Positions 1 through 64,000 of a DNA stretch of 64,000 nt are shown here, piece after piece. Source of the stretch: Myoxocephalus aenaeus. Taxonomy: Eukaryota > Chordata > Actinopteri > Perciformes > Cottidae. The stretch's first letter is position 1, and each line of letters opens with the position of its first letter. A program made the position numbers and the translations under genes. Under the pieces are notes generated by a model, which was not told the origin of the DNA, searched no databases, and saw only the letters and a list, made by a program, of their open reading frames with translations. The stretch spans positions 4,722,001-4,786,000 of the forward strand of contig JBAMJR010000040.1 of assembly GCA_038501785.1 (NCBI GenBank). Reading direction: 5' to 3'.

Positions 1-630
1 TGAGGTTTTTGCATCGTCATTCATTCCTTATTTTCATTCCTTAGTTAACCTCCACTCTCTGCCTCTGCCGGGCACTTCATCATCAGCAGCTCATGTCTGC
101 CAGAAGTCCAGTATCTTCAACATCATCTGAAATTATAAACTTATAAAAAATATGTTATTGATGTGTTGCAATGAAACACGTTTGGTTTGAAATGAATCTA
201 GACGGAGACGGAGAGATTAAAAATAAAAATAAAAGCCGTCTTATCTGTCTGCACATCTAGGAGCTGAATCAGCAGGCGGTCGATAATTCCTAAGAGAGCT
301 TCACTTTGCAAGCACATTTCATAGCTCATTAAAAAAAACAATATAGTCACCTTCAAGGTTGACTGCAAGACCTCGGACGCTTTTCAGTGTCAGTGAAGTC
401 GTCGCCCCCCAACATGCAGCATGCGGGGCCGAGCCCTGAGGTAAATAAAAGATCCAACGTGTCTCTCTGTCAGATTTAGCATCCGTATAAATGGTTGTAT
501 TATTACTGTACTTCATAATAGACTGGCCTCCACGCAAAATGCTTTCAGCTACAAATTACATGCTTGGTTTTCTTCTCTTTTACATTTTTTTTTTTATGGG
601 CCAAGTGGTGCGATAAATTAATTTTAAGCA

Positions 631-738
<108 letters not shown>

Positions 739-1878
739 GTCGCCTCAGAGCAAGAAGGTCAGAGCCGACTGAAGCCTTTCTCGGGTGTGCATGTTTCCTC
801 CCACACCAAGAGACATGAATGTTTCAGGAGGGGTTTGAAGTCCTTCTGTCGGCGCTCCGGGGGAAAGTCCGGACTCGTCCCCGGGCTCTGTGCTGGTTGC
901 TGCCCACCACTCCTGTAAAATAGTTCAAATCTACAGGAAACACTTTTTTTAATGCTCGGACATTTTAGGAAATATGTTTGATCGCTTACTTTGGTGTTGG
1001 ATACAGACACAAATTAATTTGTATCTCTGTACGTTCAGAGAGAGATCTGTATAGCCTAGCTTAGCAAAATGACCCTTTTTTTTTACTTTATTTATTACAT
1101 CAGTAAACATTGTTATGGTCTCAATCGGCAGTAAAGCAGGGAATTATTTAGCGGCGTGGCTACCTTGTGATGAACAGGTTGCTATCGTGAGTGAAGAACC
1201 TTAAAAAGAGAGGTATCATTGGATCATACAATACCATCGATTTTAATCCCCTTCTATTATTCAGAAAATGAAAAAAAGTAAATTTTTCAGGATAGATTAT
1301 ATGTCTGTTTTTGTAATAATCTTCCTCAAGATTCACACATGCATATGTATGCACTTGTCTAACCCCAACCTTTAACTTAAACCTAAAGGCGTTACAACAT
1401 TAATCTTACAAAACATCCTTTTGAGAAAGTGAGTTAAGGGGGGCGGCACAACAGGGCCTCTTGTTTTCAGTTTAGTCAAAACTCAGCTTGAGCCTCAGAA
1501 AGAAAGAAAGTAGAAGTGTGTACACACACACGCCTGTTGTATTTCCATCATGTGCGTGTGTGTGTGTGTGTTCAACAGCCAGTCTTGTTCCTCCAGTTAT
1601 GCAGCCGGTCTGCACACACACACGTGTGTGTAGAACGCAATCAAACACACAAACCACACACAGTGTACATGAAAGAGATCTATTTGATGACTAACTGCTT
1701 CTTGTTGAAATATATTGCTGTTTGCCCTGTGGCCAGTGTGTGTGTGTGTGTGTGTGTGAGTGTGTTTGTTTGTTGTGTGTTTTGGTGTGTGTGAGTGAAG
1801 GAACAGTCAAAAACAACTTTGCTCTTTCTGCTTCTGGAGGTTTTGTACTTCTCTCTTGATTCCATACTCTCGCTGTCT

Positions 1879-1978
<100 letters not shown>

Positions 1979-3139
1979 TTCCACTCTGTCAGCTCAGCAG
2001 CACCCTGGCTGAATGCTAATTACATCCTATAGCTTTGTTGCTGGGTGAAACCACGGCTTTAATGGCGCTGAATTCCTCCATGTTCCCTTTTAACGCAGAA
2101 GAACAATACAGCATCTATTAGGAGTCAAAGGAGAGGAGGAGAGGAGGAGGAGGGGAGGAGAGGAGGAGTACCTAAACCTGCACTGCTAAAAGCATCCCGC
2201 TTTCATATATTGATGCACCGATCAAAATTTGACACATAGCGTTAATCAACACACACACACTCCTAATACACAACATGCCGAGTCATACTGTTGATCTGCT
2301 GGACAGAAAGAGATGGAGCAAATTGATTGAATTGTTTTAATAGATGAAAAAACTAATAATTTTTACAAATAAAAGTAAATTCAGTTGTCAGTCGATACGC
2401 AACACCTTAAAGTTGCTGTATTGCACGTTTTAGTGTCGCGTTGATGGATGCCGTTGTCTTATAATTCAGTTCACGGTATGAAGAGAAGGAGCTGATTATC
2501 ACAGAAGATTCTAGCGGCAGCTTGGAAAACCCATAAATAAATAAGTAAATCCTCGGGAAAACATTCTGGCTGAGGTTTTGAAGTTTTTTAATTGGAAGTC
2601 GGCGGTAGAGTGCGACAGTTTGATCTCACGTCTTTTATCCACACTGATTGGTTCTATAGCTGTCAACGTGCTGCACTCTTGTATTGCTATGTGAGGGAGG
2701 TGTGTGTTTCTGACCCGCAAGTAGAAAAAGGACGTCATGGACTTGATTTTGGTTGAACCGCTGATGACGGAGAAGAGCAACATGACATTTGAATGTGAAT
2801 CAGAAGGCCGTGACATCAATTCAAACAGGTGCACGGTTATCAGAAGATCTGTGACGTTTGAGAATCAGACGGGGAAGTAGTGAAGCGGAAGAATTAACAC
2901 AGACAAGAGAAAAGAGACATATAGCATTTTAATACACTTTCCAAGGGAACAAAGATACCTATAATGGAAGTACTGAAACAATGAATGATTGAGAGAAATA
3001 CAGGAGTAGTACAGAGAGAAGAAGAAACACGCATGAAAAAAGCATGAATTGGTATGTGGTGGAGCTCAGGGAGCCGTTGGGGAGGATGAAAGTGGGCCGT
3101 ACAGAGGGGCATTGTGGGATTCAGCTGCACACTGGCACC

Positions 3140-3141
<2 letters not shown>

Positions 3142-3215
<74 letters not shown>
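3142..3215. repeat. (CT)n(CA)n compound microsatellite
   Basis: CT from 3142 switches to CA at 3179. Confidence 0.98.
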
Positions 3216-3217
<2 letters not shown>

Positions 3218-5538
3218 CATTCACACGTAATATATTATTGTGTAGTATTCATTATGCTGATTCACAATGAGATAAATATTCGGTGTCATCCAGTGATCAC
3301 ACAAGCGTTGCAGACGTCCTTCCACACTGTGAACAGAACTATAATATACAGTATATATCATAAAAGTGACATGGTAATAGAATAACACACATTTAAGCCA
3401 ATCCAGGTTCAAACTATAACCTCAAGTTTGATGTGAGGAAAAAGTTCAATAATAAAAAATAAAAAAGCATAAAGGTTGACCATTTTTAAGTGTGTTAGCA
3501 TACTGCAAAATCATGTAGGCACAGACATTAGCAAGTCATGCTGTGCTTTGAACTGAGCGACCTTTTCACCTCGTTTCCATATAATGAAATGAGAGGGCAG
3601 GTCATGTGAGCAATGTGTTTGTTCTCACGTCCTTTCTGACGGGGCCGAAGAAGCCTGACCTCACTAGTCGTTAACATGAAACTAAAATACATCGGCGCAG
3701 AGCGGTTAAATCGTCAGACAATAAAGACCTTAGGTGAACGGGGTCTGAGCACATTTATGAGCGACTGGGTGATTGATTTAACGCAGGCATTTGTCTCCAA
3801 AACGAGACGCGTCCATTTACTGAGCTCCCAGTGGGAATCATCAACGATTCATTTCATCCCCTCTAATACAGCCTTTTAGAATAAAAGCCCTCACAGCCAC
3901 TTCCATTGGAGACAAAGCAATCATTAAGGGGCTCCAAATGACATTTAGTAACAAACGGCCTCTTTTATCTGGACTTTTTCTTTTTTTCATCGCGTTCTTT
4001 TGGTCATTTAAAGACAGTGACTAGACGTGCCACTTGATGCATTGAGACTCATGAAAAAACAGATTTATAGTCAAATGTTAGTTGTCTAACTGCTAATTGT
4101 AGTGCGAGCCTCTCAGCCTTAATTTAAATGCCATGATGTCCGAACTCGGCCCTAATAACGCTGTTGTGGGAAAATACAACTCTTCACTGCTCTGCTTGTA
4201 CTTCAGCATAAAAGCGCCGTCATCATTTACCAGCGTGAGTTTGTATTTGCAGCATGAACCGGCCTTCATTGCGGCCCAGAATATGAGGTTTTATGCCGTT
4301 TATATAACTGCCCAGCTCGTAAAAGTCTGCGGGTGATATATCTAGGATAAAAAGCCCATTCCAATGCGTCCGCTGCTGGTCTCAAGACTATAACGCGGAA
4401 CTGAATGAACAGACATGAACACGGTGGTTTAATATCGGCTCTCAGGGTGTGCTTTGACTTCATCTATTCGTCATTAGGACGTTAAACCTGGATCTGGATC
4501 ATTGACCGTGCTTCTCGCTGCATGTACCATCTATCGGATTAAACCAACGATCCAACATGAAGCAAGGTGTTTGTCTTGTACTCGCCTCATAATAAAATAA
4601 TTCAATGTTTTTAATATTATTATAACATAATAACCGCATGGGCTCTACTCAACCATGATGCAGCTACCAGATCTTTACTGTTGTGCTGTTTTCATATCAG
4701 ACACCGGGGAGTTGACCTTCGTCGTAGTTTGACTCTTTGACATTAGAAACTTTTAATGAATGAATCTCCTCAGGGGGAAACGATCTGACTTTCATAAGAT
4801 CACTTTACGTATAAAAGATCAGTTCCTGCCAGAATGGCGATAATTATCTTTTGGGCTTTATTCGATTAAAAGACACCCCCACCAAAAAGTTCTGCCTGAT
4901 AGAGATAACACATTTTGTAAACTCAGCGGAAAAAACAAACCCCAGCATTGAACTGGTTCTGTTTGCACTGGCAGCGCACAAACCTAGAACGAACCTCTGG
5001 CTTGAAAATGAAACGCAATGGAGCCACGCTTTATCTTCTTTACCTGAACACAGATTAGTAACATAAAAGATAATCCTCTGAGCAATATCCCATGATGACA
5101 GTTTCAAGGTGGTTGTACTCAAGATCTGGTTACAGAAATGACTCACAGCTCCAGCTTTATTTGGGGGGAAAATATGAGTCATATGTTTTAGTTGTGTTCT
5201 CTTATTAACCTGTGCATGCTTGTTTGTGAATAGTGTGGGTTTTATTTATTCTTTTTGTGATGTGGGTTTTTTATCCATCTATTCCTTTAATCAAAACCAG
5301 TTTTGCCTTTCGGCAGACTATCAAAGTTGCGTTACTTCAACATTCCAGCTTACCGCGTACCTAAAAAAACATACAAAGGAGTATTTGGAGCCAAATGCAG
5401 TATTCGCTCACGTAATTCCTATTCGCTCACCTGCTGTATTTAAAGCGTTCAGCGGGACATTAATTCCTTCATCCACGCACTTGGCACACTTGGCACAGCT
5501 ACTAAATTCCATCCCTCCCTCCTTCTTCGTCCTCTCAG

Positions 5539-62130
<56,592 letters not shown>

Positions 62131-62154
<24 letters not shown>
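62131..62154. repeat. mtcl2: (GT)12 microsatellite forming the exon N splice donor
   Basis: The tract starts with the first intron base after exon N, so the donor GT is part of the repeat. Confidence 0.96.
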
Positions 62155-62162
<8 letters not shown>

Positions 62163-63877
62163 AATGTCAAAGATGAAAAAGAGATGAGGAGTGAGCCTAT
62201 CTTGGGTGATGGAATCTGAGAGGATGAGGGTGTCTGAGATAAGAAGGACATCTAAAGCATTAAGTCATTGGATGAGATGTGTGTTTCTTGGTACACTTTT
62301 TCTAGTACGTCCAGTCACATCTCAAGATGTTTTAGAAAAGCCATAGCTAGTGCGATGAGGCTGCTTTCAGACTGTCATTAACATAACTCCAAAGAAAACA
62401 AAATAATGACTATACTTGTTTTCCCAGCTCCGAAATGCAGCATCATCCAGCTAAGCACATTCAATTATGCACAAGAGAAAACCATAGAATTTTTGCCGCT
62501 TGTTTACTTCAAACCCACTTCATGTCCATCCGGGCCTCCGTCCATTATATACACACAAGAAAAGATATCACGCAATATGTTAAAGTTAAAAGCAACACGA
62601 GATGTCAAAACAGACCCAAAACTGCATGTTAATGTTCTCTATAGGGTGATATTTTCCTCTTGGGATCCTTTGACAATTAACCACAGGTGTTGATGACATA
62701 TTGTGAGTACGGAGCCTCTAGTGTCATACCCTTCCTGTGTTCAGTCCAATCTGTTGATTATACACCAGGGCAGTCACTGCCAAGCTGCTGCAACATGTCC
62801 GGGAGGGATTTCATCAGTGTTTTAAAGTGGTAGTTTGTTTTTTTTCCTCCATAAACACACAAAGAAATTAAGATGTACACGTTTAGTCGGTCACTGCCCC
62901 ATAATTTCTCCTGTCTGCGGTGCCGATGGCTTTCAGTTTGAGGGTGTCTTTGTCTACCCCTTCCTTTCTGTTCCTTCCTTTCACTCTTCTGGTCCCTCCT
63001 TTTCCTTCCCTCCCGTCTGTTGTGTGAGATCCGTCTCACTCCTTCCATTAAGTGTCCTGCATTGGAAACTTGGCAGGACACCGACGCTGGTCATACTTTA
63101 ATCTACTCTGTCTGAGTCTCTCGGAGTGTGTCTGTGTCACGCTCTGACACACACAAATCACATCTGCTGTCTACTCTGCTTGTATTATACTGTCGGGCCT
63201 CCCAGAGACTTCTGACAGTTGAGTACAGTGCCCCCATCAGGTCAGTTAGTGCAAAACGGAGCTGGACGTTTGTGTCAGTTGAGCTTTTCAGAGTTACTGT
63301 ACAAATGTGATGTTTATTCATAAATCAATTTTGTGAATAATCTTATAACTGGATGTGTTGAAATGGGATGTTGGGGTGGATTGAGCTAGATTATCTATAT
63401 TTTAAAAGGAAAAATAAGTTTAACCAGTGGTACCTATGTGTCCCACGCACCCCCACAGACCTGTCATTGAACTCAAGTACCCCTTCATCGACACCATCTC
63501 ACACTAATAATTATTTCAAAGTGGATATTTTTCATACAATTGAACCTCAGCATCCAGGTCAGTCTGGTTACGTTTGCATCTGTTTCTGAAGTGGCAGTCT
63601 CCCTGGCAACTGCAGAAGTACCCCCTCGGGTACAAGTAACCCTGTTTGGGAATGTAGTCTAAAAACAAGTCTATATTTAGCTTTCTGTCAGTACACTGTA
63701 CACATCCATGCTGCGTGGTCTGCAGTTCAGTGAGTTGCGGGTCAGAAGTCCATCAGTGTTTCTGCACAACTAAGCACATTATCTGCAGATGTCCCTTTCC
63801 CCTCTGAGGGGAAATGAGAGTGTGAGATTACCTAGTGAGTGTGAAGCGAACTGACTCACCATCTCTGTGTGATTCGT

Positions 63878-63914
63878 TGTGTGTGTGTGTGTATGTGTGT
63901 GTGTGTGTGTGTGT
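63878..63914. repeat. (GT)n microsatellite
   Basis: 37 bp of GT with one TATG interruption. Confidence 0.95.
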
Positions 63915-64000
63915 TTGTATGCTGTCTGCCACAGATAGATTATACTTGTCAGTCTCCACTTCCTCCTGCCAAAACAGCTCTAGAATAAGTGGATGGCAAT

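Larger units (their letters stand above)
62131..64000 (+). other. mtcl2: mtcl2 intron after exon N (5' part, runs off the window)
   Basis: Begins inside a (GT)12 run. No following SOGA exon is recognisable. Short pyrimidine-rich patches (62955-63020) and a (GT)n with one TATG interruption (63878-63914) are the only notable features. Confidence 0.75.

Overview
This is a window of vertebrate genomic DNA, most likely from a ray-finned (teleost) fish. Three things point that way: one multi-exon animal coiled-coil gene on the + strand with GT-AG introns, an unusually high density of long (TG)n/(CA)n and (CT)n/(GA)n microsatellites, and several interspersed repeat types that I associate with teleost introns. 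I see no bacterial-type gene organisation, no CRISPR array, no rRNA gene and no recognisable tRNA gene.

The window lies inside one gene. Fourteen consecutive coding exons on the + strand (5539-5688 to 62130) join into an open frame of 2,652 nt, or 884 codons. It encodes the central part of a SOGA-family microtubule-associated coiled-coil protein. From remembered family sequences, the closest match is MTCL2 (SOGA1) rather than MTCL1 (SOGA2). The 5' exons lie upstream of base 1. The 3' exons, carrying the C-terminal microtubule-binding part, lie beyond base 64000. Every junction is a GT-AG splice site and keeps the frame. Exon A is separated from the small exon B (63 nt) by a 36.7 kb intron. 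Exons C-L are clustered between 48.6 and 55.9 kb, and exons M and N follow a 5.7 kb intron.

Region by region: 1-5538 is upstream intron. 5689-42407 is the giant intron 1, made of microsatellites, purine- and pyrimidine-rich tracts and transposon remains. The clearest are a complete non-autonomous hAT element with an 8-bp target duplication (11283-12234) and a Harbinger-type MITE (29666-29963). 42471-48655 (intron 2) contains a decayed, internally deleted piggyBac element on the minus strand (about 44592-45921), with a 17-bp tandem array inside its own intron. One dispersed repeat occurs in intron 1 (17612-17989) and again, inverted, in intron 2 (47861-48100), so the two copies flank exon B. 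48656-55885 is the compact coding cluster. 55886-61603 is a long intron with a CCAAT/GC-box cluster and a 17-bp tandem repeat. The last exon's donor at 62131 is the first GT of a (GT)12 microsatellite.

I found no undescribed multi-gene system. The most interesting features are RNA-processing and transposon oddities: inverted repeats around a tiny cassette-like exon, a splice donor inside a microsatellite, a triple NAG acceptor, a perfect 17-bp hairpin, and a piggyBac relic that keeps both termini of its transposase but has lost the catalytic core. Family assignments come from memory and pattern recognition; no database search was run.
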